Source: Pseudonocardia parietis (GTDB lineage: Bacteria > Actinomycetota > Actinomycetes > Mycobacteriales > Pseudonocardiaceae). Taken from it: 64,000 nucleotides of DNA. Shown in pieces: positions 47,255-55,541 of this stretch. The stretch is from contig NZ_JAGINU010000001.1 in assembly GCF_017876315.1 (NCBI RefSeq), positions 806,001 through 870,000 of the forward strand, written 5' to 3'. The notes beneath the pieces are model-generated. The model ran no database searches, had not been told where the DNA came from, and saw only the letters and a list, made by a program, of their open reading frames with translations. Positions within the stretch are counted from its first letter, which is position 1; each line of letters starts with the position of its first letter. Made by a program: the position numbers and the translations under genes.

Positions 47255-48613
47255 GTGGCCCCACCCAGCTCCACCAGAGCCCCGTCCAAGAAGGGCATCT
47301 TCGCGGCCAGCTTCATCGGCACGTCGATCGAGTGGTACGACTACTACATCTTCGGCACCGCTGCGGCGCTGGTGTTCGGGAGCCTGTTCTACCCCGAGTT
47401 CTCGCCTGTGGCCGGCACCCTCGCCGCGTTCGGCACCTTCGCGGTCGGCTTCATCGCCCGCCCGCTGGGGGCCGCGGTGATCGGTCACTACGGGGACCGG
47501 ATCGGCCGCAAGTCGATGCTCGTCCTCACCCTGCTGCTGACCGGCGGCTCGACGTTCCTCATCGGCGTCCTGCCCACGTACGCCGCCATCGGCATCGGCG
47601 CGCCGCTGCTGCTGGTCGCGCTCCGCCTAATCCAGGGCTTCGGGGTCGGCGGCGAGTGGGGAGGCGCGATCCTGATCGCCACCGAGCACGCCTCCCCGCG
47701 GCGCCGTGCGGTCTACGGGAGCTTTGCCCAGTTCGGCGTGCCGGTCGGCGTCCTCACTTCGAACCTGGCGTTCCTCGCCGTCTCGGGCATGTCCAACGAG
47801 GACTTCATGTCCTACGGCTGGCGGATCCCCTTCCTGATCAGCATCGCGCTGGTGGTGGTCGGTTTCCTGGTCCGCACACGGCTGCAGGACGCGCCGGAGT
47901 TCCAGCAGGTGAAGCAGGACAAGACGGTCAGCAAGGTGCCGGTCGCGGAGCTGTTCCGCCGCCAGCCGCGCAACCTCGTACTCGCCAGCCTGGCCTCGAT
48001 CGCCCCACCGGCGGTCGGCTACACGGTCATCGTCTACATGCTCACCTACGGCACCACGGTGGTGGGCTTCGACCGGACGACGCTGCTCACGCTGATCCTC
48101 GCCTCGACACTGGTCTGGATCGGCACCATCGTCGTGTCGGCCCTGGCGTCCGACCGCTTCGGCTCGAAGAAGGTCTACGCGCTGGGCGCCCTGACCGCCG
48201 TGCTGTGGCCGCTCCCGATGTTCGCGCTGGTCAACACCGGGGACACCGGTCTGGCGCTGCTCGCCTTCGTCGTGGCCGCGCTCGTCCAGGGTGTTATGGC
48301 CGGCGCCCAGGGCGGCCTGTTCACCGAGATCTTCGACGTCCGGTTCCGGTACAGCGGGATCTCCATCGCCTACCAGGTGGGCGGCATGATCGGCGGCGCC
48401 GTGACCCCGATCGCCGCGACCGCGCTGTTCGGCACCTACGGCTCCTCGATGCCGATCGCGGTGTACGTGATGGCGCTGTCGCTGGTCAGCTTCGTCGCCG
48501 TCCTCGGAATCTGCGGGGGATCCGCGCCCTCGGCGACCGAGAAGGCGGACGCACCCGCCGCGGAGACGGCGTCGGCGGCTGCCTCGACCCCCGCGTCCGG
48601 GCCGGTGAGCTGA
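47255..48613 (+). CDS. MHS-family MFS transporter (shikimate/aromatic-acid type)
   Basis: A 452-aa 12-helix symporter. AASFIGTSIEWYDYYIFGTAAAL is helix 1 of the metabolite:H+ symporter group, with RPLGAAVIGHYGDRIGRKSML as the loop 2-3 motif and GVGGEWGGAILIATEHA near helix 5. It would import an organic acid using the proton gradient. The Pro/Ala-rich C-terminus is a cytoplasmic tail. GTG 47255 is chosen; the frame is open from a TTG at 47222. A sensor kinase follows about 160 bases downstream, which suggests uptake of the inducer of that system. Confidence 0.88.
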   Translation: MAPPSSTRAPSKKGIFAASFIGTSIEWYDYYIFGTAAALVFGSLFYPEFSPVAGTLAAFGTFAVGFIARPLGAAVIGHYGDRIGRKSMLVLTLLLTGGSTFLIGVLPTYAAIGIGAPLLLVALRLIQGFGVGGEWGGAILIATEHASPRRRAVYGSFAQFGVPVGVLTSNLAFLAVSGMSNEDFMSYGWRIPFLISIALVVVGFLVRTRLQDAPEFQQVKQDKTVSKVPVAELFRRQPRNLVLASLASIAPPAVGYTVIVYMLTYGTTVVGFDRTTLLTLILASTLVWIGTIVVSALASDRFGSKKVYALGALTAVLWPLPMFALVNTGDTGLALLAFVVAALVQGVMAGAQGGLFTEIFDVRFRYSGISIAYQVGGMIGGAVTPIAATALFGTYGSSMPIAVYVMALSLVSFVAVLGICGGSAPSATEKADAPAAETASAAASTPASGPVS

Positions 48614-48772
48614 CCGCACGTCGGTGCGCTCGATGCGCCGGTCGGGGCCGCTGCGACCCCGGCCGGCGCTTCCCTCGTCTCCGGCCCCCCGGCGGCGGAG
48701 TGCGAGCTCTCAGTACCGTCTGGAGGGGAGACCCGGCCCGCTGCGGATGCCGGGCCGGCCGAGGAGGCAGTG

Positions 48773-50350
48773 GTGTACCGCGACGTGGAGACCATGGCCG
48801 GCGCCTCCCGGCGTCTCGGCGTGATCGACGATCCCGTCCTGCGGGCCCTGGTGGATGTGTCCGCCGACGGACTGGCCGTGCTGGACCGGCACGGGCGTCT
48901 CACGGTGCTCAACGCCGCGGCCGCGCACATCCTCGGCCTCCCGGCCGACGACCTCGTCGGGCGTGTGGCCCCCTTCGACACCGACGACGCCGGGCCCGAC
49001 CGGCCCCGGGAGGACCGTCGCCGGACGTCCTGGTCGGCCCCGGACGGACGCCGACGAGACCTCGAGTACCGCCTCGCCCCGGCGGCCGGCGGGGGGCACG
49101 TGGTCTGGTTCAGCGACGTGACCGACGCGCTTCGGCAGCAGGAGCGGTTGACCGCCATCGCCCGGGCGGCCTCCAGCGTCGCCGACGTGTGCTCGCTGCG
49201 CGCCACCCTGGACGCGGTGGCGCACGAGGTCGTGATGACGGCGAACATCGCCGCCGTCCAGATCCTGGCCATCGACGACCCACGCGAGGAACTGCGGGTG
49301 CTGGGCATGGCCGGCTTCGGCGACGCGGCCGAGTTCACCGAGCGGCTGGGCGTCTGCAGGCGACTCGGCGCCGGGGTCCGCTTCATGGACGCCTTCGAGG
49401 GCGGGGAGCCGGTCGTGGTCCCGCACCGCAAGCCCGTGATCATGGCCGACCCGGCCTGGGCCCCGCTGCACGCGTTCATGGGGTACCCCGACTGGGACAG
49501 CTTCGTGTCCATGCCCCTGGTCGTACGCGGGCGTGTCCTCGGAGTGATCAACGCCTACTACGTCCCCGGCGACGACCCCGGTCCCAACTCCCTGGCCTTC
49601 CTCGAGGCGATGGCCGACCATGCCGCGGTCGCGATCGACACCGCCGCGCTGCTGGCCCAGACCCGGTCCCAGGCTCAGCTCGACGAGCGCCGTCGGCTGG
49701 CGCGGGACCTGCACGACTCCGTGGTGCAGCAGCTGTTCTCCATGCGCATGCAGACGAAGGCGCTGCGCGCCCAGGTCGACCGCGCGGACGCGGACCCGGC
49801 CCGGGTGCGCAGCGGCGCCGAGGAGCTCGCGGAGCTCTCCCAGAGCGCACTGGCCGATCTCCGTGGGCTCGTCTTCGAGCTGCGTCCCCTGGACCTGGCT
49901 GAGCGCGGCCTGGTCGACGCCGTCCGCGCCCACGCCGCGAGCCTGGAGGCGCGGACCGGACTGGTCGTCGACGTGGAGGCGCCCCCGAGCCTGGAGCCGG
50001 CCTCCGGGATCGACGTCCAGGAGGACCTGTACCGCATCGTCCAGGAGGCGCTGCACAACGTGGTGAAGCACGCGCAGGCCACCGCGGTGGACATCCGGTT
50101 CACCGAGGACGGCGGCGGTCTCGTCGTCGAGGTGACCGACGACGGGAGCGGCGCAGGCGCGGCGCCCGGGAGCCCCGCCGGCGGTGGTGCGCCCCAGGAG
50201 ACACTCGGGCTGGTGTCCATGCGCGAACGCACGCAGCGCTGGGGCGGTCGACTGGTCGCAGGCCCGCGCCCGTCGGGCGGCTGGACGGTCCGGGTCACGT
50301 TGCCCGCCCCCGGCGCGCAGGTGCGCCTGGAACGAGAGGCGGGGCGATGA
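48773..50350 (+). CDS. NarL-type sensor histidine kinase, PAS-GAF-HisKA_3
   Basis: About 525 aa and soluble. A PAS domain (residues 20-115, DVSADGLAVLDRHGRLTVLN) and a GAF domain (about 130-295) precede the HisKA_3 dimerisation segment RRRLARDLHDSVVQQLF, whose His314 is the phosphorylation site. The HATPase domain follows (YRIVQEALHNVVKHAQA; GLVSMRERTQRWGG). With no membrane segment, it probably senses a cytoplasmic ligand, perhaps an aromatic acid. GTG 48773 has GAGGAGG upstream. It overlaps the response regulator by four bases. Confidence 0.92.
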   Translation: MYRDVETMAGASRRLGVIDDPVLRALVDVSADGLAVLDRHGRLTVLNAAAAHILGLPADDLVGRVAPFDTDDAGPDRPREDRRRTSWSAPDGRRRDLEYRLAPAAGGGHVVWFSDVTDALRQQERLTAIARAASSVADVCSLRATLDAVAHEVVMTANIAAVQILAIDDPREELRVLGMAGFGDAAEFTERLGVCRRLGAGVRFMDAFEGGEPVVVPHRKPVIMADPAWAPLHAFMGYPDWDSFVSMPLVVRGRVLGVINAYYVPGDDPGPNSLAFLEAMADHAAVAIDTAALLAQTRSQAQLDERRRLARDLHDSVVQQLFSMRMQTKALRAQVDRADADPARVRSGAEELAELSQSALADLRGLVFELRPLDLAERGLVDAVRAHAASLEARTGLVVDVEAPPSLEPASGIDVQEDLYRIVQEALHNVVKHAQATAVDIRFTEDGGGLVVEVTDDGSGAGAAPGSPAGGGAPQETLGLVSMRERTQRWGGRLVAGPRPSGGWTVRVTLPAPGAQVRLEREAGR

Positions 50351-51027
50351 CCGAGGACCCGACCCCGGACGAGGTCATCCGGGTCATGGTCGTGGACGAC
50401 CACGCGATCGTCCGCCGCGGCCTGCAGGCCTACGTCGACACCGTGGCCACACTGCAGGTGGTGGGGGAGGCGGCCGACGGCCGGCAGGCGATCGACCGGC
50501 TGCGGCAGTGGCAGACCCTCGGCGAACCCCTGCCCGACGTGATCCTGATGGATCTGCAGATGCCGCGCATGGACGGCGTCGAGGCGACCGAGGCCATCGC
50601 CCGGGCCCATCCCGAGGTCAAGGTCGTCGTGCTCACCAGCTTCGGCGAGGTGGAACGGGTCCACGCCGCACTCGCCGCCGGCGCGGCCGGCTACCTGCTC
50701 AAGGACGCCGACCCCGACGAGGTGGCCACCGCCGTGCGGGCCGCCGCGGCCGGGGAGGTGCACCTGGACTCCGCCGTGGCCCGTCAGCTCACCCGCCGCA
50801 TGGCCGCCCCCCAGGTCGGGCTGGCGTCCCTGACCGCGCGGGAGCGCGAGATCCTGATCCTGGTCGCCCAGGGGAACTCCAACCGCGACATCGCCGACCA
50901 CCTGGTGATCAGCGAGCGCACGGCGCGGACGCACGTCAGCAACGTGCTGAGCAAGCTGCAGCTCTCCTCCCGCACCCAGGCCGCCCTGCTGGCCATACGC
51001 GAGGGTCTCCTCCCCGCACCCCGCTGA
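50347..51027 (+). CDS. NarL/LuxR-type response regulator
   Basis: A 226-aa regulator. The receiver domain has the acidic pair VVDDH, phospho-acceptor Asp69 (ILMDLQMPRMDG), VVLTSF and the LLKDAD lysine. The output domain is a LuxR HTH (LTAREREILILVAQGNSNRDIADHLVISERTARTHVSNVL). It is the partner of the overlapping kinase. The reductase-galB operon begins 176 bases downstream, and a 16-bp repeat with a GAC-n3-GTC dyad (51051-51066) lies in between, a possible target. Confidence 0.93.
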   Translation: MTEDPTPDEVIRVMVVDDHAIVRRGLQAYVDTVATLQVVGEAADGRQAIDRLRQWQTLGEPLPDVILMDLQMPRMDGVEATEAIARAHPEVKVVVLTSFGEVERVHAALAAGAAGYLLKDADPDEVATAVRAAAAGEVHLDSAVARQLTRRMAAPQVGLASLTAREREILILVAQGNSNRDIADHLVISERTARTHVSNVLSKLQLSSRTQAALLAIREGLLPAPR

Positions 51028-51050
51028 CCTGCGCCGGGATCAGCGGGTGC

Positions 51051-51066
51051 GACGGATGACGTAGTC
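51051..51066 (+). promoter_or_regulatory. 16-bp repeat with dyad upstream of the reductase operon
   Basis: GACGGATGACGTAGTC is identical to 43970-43985. It lies about 137 bases before the reductase GTG and 24 bases after the response regulator stop. It is a candidate response-regulator site; this is inferred from position only. Confidence 0.45.
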
Positions 51067-51202
51067 ACGACCCGTTGCATCGGTCGGCCGCGAGCTGACA
51101 TCGAGCCGATTCCCCCGGCCCGGCGTCTTCCTAGGTTTGTCGGTGAGCGCGGTCGCCCGGCCGCGACGAGCCCCGCGACGACGCAGGGAGGTCAGCGCCG
51201 CT

Positions 51203-52198
51203 GTGACCACGTCCACCGTCCTCGACACACCCGCCCCCACCACGCGCACCACCTCGGACTTCGAGGCGGACGTGGTCGTCACGGCCCGCCGCGAGGAGGC
51301 CGAGGGAGTCGTCGTCGTCGAGCTCGCGCTGCCGTCCGGGGAGCGGCTGCCGTCGTGGACGCCCGGTGCGCACATCGACGTCGAGCTGCCCGGCGGAATG
51401 ACGCGCCAGTACTCGTTGTGCGGTGACCCCGCCGACGGCGCGCACTGGCGCATCGGCGTCCTGCGGGAGGCCGACGGGCGCGGTGGGTCCCGCTGGATCG
51501 CGGACGAGCTCACCGAGGGCACGACCCTGCGCGTGCGCGGGCCGCGCAACAACTTCCCGCTGCAGCCCGCCGGCCGGTACGTGTTCGTGGCCGGCGGGAT
51601 CGGCATCACCCCGCTGCTGCCGATGATCCGGGCCGCCGCCGCGGCGGGCGCCGACTGGGTCCTGCACTACGGCGGCCGCACCCGCGCGTCGATGGCCTTC
51701 CTCGGCGAGCTCGCCGCGTACTCCCACCGGGTCCGCGTACACCCGCAGGACGAGGTCGGCCTGCTCGACCTGGACGCCGTCCTGGGCGCCCCCGCCGCGG
51801 ACACGCTGGTCTACTGCTGCGGTCCCACCGGCCTGATCGAGGCCCTCGAGGCCCGCTGCCGCGCCTGGGGCCCCGGCGCGCTGCACGTCGAGCGGTTCAC
51901 CGCCGCCCCGACCGTGACCGACGGCGCCGACACCACGTTCGACGTCGTCTGCGAGCGCTCGGGGCTCACCGTCACGGTGCCACCGGAGCTGACCGTCCTC
52001 GAGGCGGTGGGCAACGCCGGGATCGACGTCCTGTCCTCCTGCGAGGAGGGCGTCTGCGGCACCTGCGAGACGGCGGTCCTCGACGGCGAGCCCGACCACC
52101 GCGACTCCCTCCTCACCGAGGAGGAGCAGGCCGCGGGCGAGACGATGATGATCTGCGTCTCCCGCTGCCGCGGCACCCGCCTGGTCCTCGACCTGTAG
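51203..52198 (+). CDS. phthalate-dioxygenase-reductase-type (VanB-like) oxidoreductase
   Basis: About 331 aa in the order FMN/FAD domain, NAD domain, C-terminal plant-type [2Fe-2S]. RQYSLCGDP is the flavin motif, VAGGIGITPLLPMIRAA the nucleotide motif, and CEEGVCGTCETAVL with a later Cys the cluster ligands. Such reductases feed electrons to Rieske oxygenases such as vanillate demethylase. No Rieske oxygenase alpha subunit is in the window, so the partner was lost or is elsewhere. GTG 51203 has GGGAGGT upstream; the frame is open from 51137. GalB follows 31 bases downstream. Confidence 0.88.
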   Translation: MTTSTVLDTPAPTTRTTSDFEADVVVTARREEAEGVVVVELALPSGERLPSWTPGAHIDVELPGGMTRQYSLCGDPADGAHWRIGVLREADGRGGSRWIADELTEGTTLRVRGPRNNFPLQPAGRYVFVAGGIGITPLLPMIRAAAAAGADWVLHYGGRTRASMAFLGELAAYSHRVRVHPQDEVGLLDLDAVLGAPAADTLVYCCGPTGLIEALEARCRAWGPGALHVERFTAAPTVTDGADTTFDVVCERSGLTVTVPPELTVLEAVGNAGIDVLSSCEEGVCGTCETAVLDGEPDHRDSLLTEEEQAAGETMMICVSRCRGTRLVLDL

Positions 52199-52229
52199 AC
52201 GCTGTGAGAACCGGGAGACCTGGAGAACC

Positions 52230-52961
52230 ATGTCCGACACCACCACCCCGTCCGTGCTGGTCGTCAGCGCGCACGCCGCCGACTTCGTCTGGCGCGCCGG
52301 CGGCGCCATCGCCCTGTCCGCGCAGCGCGGCTCCGCCGTGCACGTGGCGTGCCTCAGCTTCGGGGAGCGCGGCGAGTCGCAGGGCCTGTGGAAGCAGGAG
52401 GGCATGACGCTGGAGCGGGTCAAGCAGACCCGCCGCGAGCAGGCCTCCGCCGCCGCCGGGGTGCTCGGCGCGAGCATCGAGTTCCTCGACCTCGGTGACT
52501 ACCCGCTGCGGGTGGACGAGACGGCCCAGGACCGCGTCGTCGCGATCATGCGGGAGCGGCAGCCCGACGTGCTGCTCACCCACGTGGCGAACGACCCCTA
52601 CAACCGCGACCACAACCTGGCGCACGAGACCACGCTGCTGACCCGGATGGTCGCCCAGGCGAACGGGCACGACCGCTCCACGACGCCGCTGGGCGCGGCC
52701 CAGGTGCTGCAGTTCGAGCCGCACCAGCCCGAGGTCTGCGGCTTCGCCCCGGACCTGCTGCTCGACATCACCCCGGTCTTCGACGTCAAGGTCAAGGCGA
52801 TGCAGGCGATGAGCGGCGCGCAGGGCCACCTGCTGCAGTACTACACCGACCTCGGCGCCCGCCGCGGCGTCCAGGCGGTCCGCAACGGCGCTCCGAACAC
52901 CGTCACGCACGCCGAGGCCTACCAGCGCACCTTCCCGACGGTGGGGGAGGAGCTGCGATGA
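52230..52961 (+). CDS. galB: GalB-type 4-oxalomesaconate hydratase, PIG-L fold
   Basis: A 243-aa PIG-L/LmbE-fold protein. SAHAADFVWRAGGAIAL corresponds to the metal motif region as found in GalB, and THVANDPYNRDHNLAHE carries further metal-binding residues. GalB hydrates 4-oxalomesaconate to 4-carboxy-4-hydroxy-2-oxoadipate in gallate and protocatechuate 4,5-cleavage pathways. The next gene is the matching aldolase, which strengthens the call over a general deacetylase. GAGAACC precedes ATG 52230. Confidence 0.85.
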   Translation: MSDTTTPSVLVVSAHAADFVWRAGGAIALSAQRGSAVHVACLSFGERGESQGLWKQEGMTLERVKQTRREQASAAAGVLGASIEFLDLGDYPLRVDETAQDRVVAIMRERQPDVLLTHVANDPYNRDHNLAHETTLLTRMVAQANGHDRSTTPLGAAQVLQFEPHQPEVCGFAPDLLLDITPVFDVKVKAMQAMSGAQGHLLQYYTDLGARRGVQAVRNGAPNTVTHAEAYQRTFPTVGEELR

Positions 52962-53290
52962 GCGCGAGCGGGTCATCGGCACCGCCCCGCCACGTGATCG
53001 TGCGGACGAACCGGCGGCCCGACGCCGAGGCCGTCGACGTGCTCGGCCGCGTCGGCGTCGCCACCGCGCACGAGGCGATGGGCCGCCGCGGCCTCACCCA
53101 CCCCGTGCTGCGGCCGATCTACCCGGGTGCGCGGATCGCCGGCCGGGCGGTCACGGTGCTCAGCCAGCCCGGCGACAACCTGATGATCCACGCCTGCATC
53201 GAGCAGTGCGGGCCGGGCGACGTCCTCGTCGTCACCACGACCTCGCCGTCCACCGACGGCATGTGTGGAGCGACGGTCGAACGACAGTGA
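52958..53290 (+). pseudogene. CHA aldolase (LigK/GalC, RraA-like), C-terminus lost
   Basis: The first about 100 residues match 4-carboxy-4-hydroxy-2-oxoadipate aldolases (HEAMGRRGLTHPVLRPIYPG; GDNLMIHACIEQCGPGDVLVV; TSPSTDGM). After DGM the sequence becomes unrelated (CGATVERQ) and ends at 53290, while the family is about 225 aa. The missing half includes the Gly-rich active-site loop and metal-binding Asp, so the product should be inactive. ATG 52958 overlaps galB by four bases. The break marks a recombination junction before the monooxygenase operon; no IS end was recognised there. Confidence 0.8.
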
Positions 53291-53430
53291 CCATCGGGCC
53301 CACTGCGTCAGCTCGTTACGTCTGCTTTGTCAGCCGTCGACCCGTTCCCTCCGCCCAGCTTGCGTGCATCCAGCGCCTGGGCGCCGCAGCAAACTCATGC
53401 GTCGGGGCCTGTCGTGATCACAGTCCATCT

Positions 53431-53461
53431 GCAGGAATCCGCAACTTGTCCGCAGGAATCC
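53431..53461 (+). promoter_or_regulatory. direct repeats 21 bp apart upstream of the monooxygenase operon
   Basis: GCAGGAATCC occurs at 53431-53440 and 53452-53461. A 21-bp spacing places both on one face of the helix, as for AraC-type activator half-sites. It lies 63 bases before the first operon ATG. An AraC-type gene sits just beyond the operon at 63669. The remaining bases between 53291 and 53524 show no gene. Confidence 0.55.
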
Positions 53462-53524
53462 CGGTAACTCCCTGACGGCGCTGTTCCTAGTGTTCCCGAT
53501 CACACCACATACACGGGAGCGCTC

Positions 53525-54544
53525 ATGCCACGACTGCTCTATCTGGTCACCAGTGCCCGCGAGATGCGGCTCGCGGACGGAACGCCTCACGAGACCGGCT
53601 ACTTCGCCGAGGAGGCTGCCGTCCCCTACCGGAGGTTCACCGAGGCCGGGGTGGACGTCGTCGTCGCGACGCCGGACGGCCAGCAGCCGCATGCCGATTC
53701 CTACGGCCTTGAGCCGATCTTCCACATGCCCGACGAGGACGAGGACTTCCTCGGCTCGATCACCCGCACGTTCGCGACGGACGTCGACGACATCCGGCTG
53801 ACCCTGCGCCACCTCACCGGGCTCGGGCTCGGTGCCTCGCGCCGAATTGTGCTCGCGATGCGGGCCGCCGGGCTGCCCCTCGAGCGGGCCCGTTCGCTGG
53901 TTGCCACGGCGGCGAGGAGCGCGTGGCAGTCCGACCGGCAGCTCGCCGACGTCCTCGTCGACGACGGTCACGCCGGGCCGCTGACGCGCGCCGACATCGA
54001 CGCCGCCGTCACGGCCCACCACGAGGCGAGCCAGGCGATCTCCGACGGGCTCGCCGCCGAGCTAGCCGCGATCCCGGGATTCCAGCGCCCTGTCGCCCTG
54101 TCGGCGATAAGCGACGAGGAGATGGCCGGCTTCGACGCCGTCTTCGTTCCCGGTGGACACGGCCCGATGGTCGATCTCGCCGACAACCCTGACGTCACGC
54201 GGCTGCTGCAGATCCTGCACCGCAAGGGCGCCACCGTCGCGGCGCTGTGCCACGGCCCGGCCGCGCTCCTGGCGGCGGGCGGGCGCGACGACGGCGAATG
54301 GCTCTTCGAAGGCTTCCGCCTCACCAGTTTCACCGACGAGGAGGAGGACCAGACCGCCACCGGCAAGCTCGGCATGTCCTGGTACCTCGACACCGCCCTG
54401 AAGAACGCGGGCGCCGTGTTCGACGACGCTCCGGCCGCGTGGGTGTCGCACGTGGTGGTGGACCGCAACCTGATCACCGGGCAGAACCCGGGATCGTCGG
54501 AGTCGGTCGCCGACGCCGTCCTCAAGTCCCTCGCGGTGCTGTGA
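53525..54544 (+). CDS. DJ-1/PfpI (Hsp31-like) protein with inserted domain
   Basis: A 339-aa class I glutamine-amidotransferase-like protein. The N-terminal strand LLYLVTSAREMRLADGTPHETGYFAEEAAVPYRRF is Hsp31-like, and the nucleophile elbow is AALCHGPAALL with Cys242. Between about residues 70 and 175 is an extra helical segment (DIRLTLRHLTGLGLGASRRIVLAMRAAGLPLERA) not seen in typical 190-290-aa members. Relatives act as chaperones, glyoxalases or isocyanide hydratases. Being first in the monooxygenase operon, it may detoxify a reactive product such as an epoxide-derived carbonyl or protect the enzyme; neither is shown. Confidence 0.85.
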   Translation: MPRLLYLVTSAREMRLADGTPHETGYFAEEAAVPYRRFTEAGVDVVVATPDGQQPHADSYGLEPIFHMPDEDEDFLGSITRTFATDVDDIRLTLRHLTGLGLGASRRIVLAMRAAGLPLERARSLVATAARSAWQSDRQLADVLVDDGHAGPLTRADIDAAVTAHHEASQAISDGLAAELAAIPGFQRPVALSAISDEEMAGFDAVFVPGGHGPMVDLADNPDVTRLLQILHRKGATVAALCHGPAALLAAGGRDDGEWLFEGFRLTSFTDEEEDQTATGKLGMSWYLDTALKNAGAVFDDAPAAWVSHVVVDRNLITGQNPGSSESVADAVLKSLAVL

Positions 54545-54600
54545 GCGCCAGCGATCGCCTCCGTCGCCTCCTGGGCTGGCGGACCACTCCCGAGGAGCAG

Positions 54601-55056
54601 ATGCCCATGACCGCTACCGAGGTCGTGCACAGATTCTTCAGCGCTCTCGGCGCGCACGACGCCGACGGCGTCCTCGCCCTCCTGGCCCCGGATGCCGACG
54701 TCGAGGTGCTACCCGTCGAGGGGCAGGTCTCCATGGACCCGGCCGCGTCGGGGCGGGCGTACTTCGCCGCCACCGTCGCGGCGTTCCCCGACCTGGATGT
54801 GACGATGCGCCAGGTCGCCGATCTCGGCGAGGGAACCGTGCTTGCTGAGATCTCCATCGAGGGCACCCAGGCGGCCGATTACCTCGGCGCGGTCAACCAG
54901 GAGAAGCACCTGGACCTGCGCCAGGCTTGGCTGCTGACCGTCCACGATGGCCTGATCTCCACCGTCAAGGGCTTCTGGGACGAGAACCAGCTCTTCCGGC
55001 GGCTGGCCGTCAAGCGGCTCGACAAGATTGCGATCGTGGAAGGGACCTCCACATGA
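54601..55056 (+). CDS. NTF2-fold (SnoaL-like) protein 1
   Basis: About 151 aa with the SnoaL/NTF2 pattern: TEVVHRFFSALGAHDADGVLALLAPDADVEV, then YFAATVAAFPDLDVTMRQVADLGEGTVLAEISIEGTQ, and a final WLLTVHDGLISTVKGFWDE. The fold includes SnoaL cyclases and limonene-1,2-epoxide hydrolase, so ring opening or isomerisation of the oxygenation product is plausible. ATG 54601 (or 54607) follows GAGGAG; a GTG at 54541 overlapping the DJ-1 stop is the alternative and would add 20 residues. It overlaps the next NTF2-fold gene. Confidence 0.8.
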   Translation: MPMTATEVVHRFFSALGAHDADGVLALLAPDADVEVLPVEGQVSMDPAASGRAYFAATVAAFPDLDVTMRQVADLGEGTVLAEISIEGTQAADYLGAVNQEKHLDLRQAWLLTVHDGLISTVKGFWDENQLFRRLAVKRLDKIAIVEGTST

Positions 55057-55532
55057 CGACCACCGAGGTGCGCTCGCCGGCGCAGACGGTGGAGGCGTTC
55101 TTCGACGCCTACCGCCGCCACGAGGTCGACGAGATGGCCGATCTCTGCACGCCCAACGCCGGCTTCGCATATATCCCCGTCGAGATCTGGGGGCGCCAGC
55201 GCGTCGTCCGCGGCGACGGCAAGGTCGCGACCATCGGCAAGACGCTGTGGACCGGGCTGATTACGTCGTTCCCGGACCTGTGGAACACCGTCGCCACGGT
55301 GCGCCCGAGCGTCGACGGCGGCGTGGTCGTCGTCGAGGTCACGATCGGCGGCACCCAGGCGAACGCGTGGGCCAACATCTCCGCTCGCGGTGGCAGCTTC
55401 GCCGAGCCGCACCTGTTCGTTTTCCGGATGGCACGTGACGTCGACGGCTCAGCCGGTCTGATCGACGGGATCACGGCCTACTGGAACAACGCCAGCATCA
55501 GCCGCCAGCTCGGCCATCTCGAGATCGACTGA
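55053..55532 (+). CDS. NTF2-fold (SnoaL-like) protein 2
   Basis: A 159-aa second NTF2-fold protein: QTVEAFFDAYRRHEVDEMADLCTPNAGFAYIPVEIWG, LITSFPDLWNTVATVRPSVDGGVVVVEVTIGGTQAN, and DGITAYWNNASISRQLG. It is clearly divergent from protein 1, so the two may form a heteromer or act on successive intermediates. ATG 55053 overlaps the preceding stop as ATGA; the hydroxylase gene begins 9 bases after its stop. Epoxide hydrolase residues of the limonene enzyme cannot be assigned with certainty here. Confidence 0.8.
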   Translation: MTTTEVRSPAQTVEAFFDAYRRHEVDEMADLCTPNAGFAYIPVEIWGRQRVVRGDGKVATIGKTLWTGLITSFPDLWNTVATVRPSVDGGVVVVEVTIGGTQANAWANISARGGSFAEPHLFVFRMARDVDGSAGLIDGITAYWNNASISRQLGHLEID

Positions 55533-55541
55533 GGAGCAATC

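Noticed and set aside
47230..49902. 890-aa open frame across the transporter and kinase genes
   Set aside because: Arg/Pro/Ala-rich shadow of the real genes in another frame; no family motif, and both real genes have clear domains.
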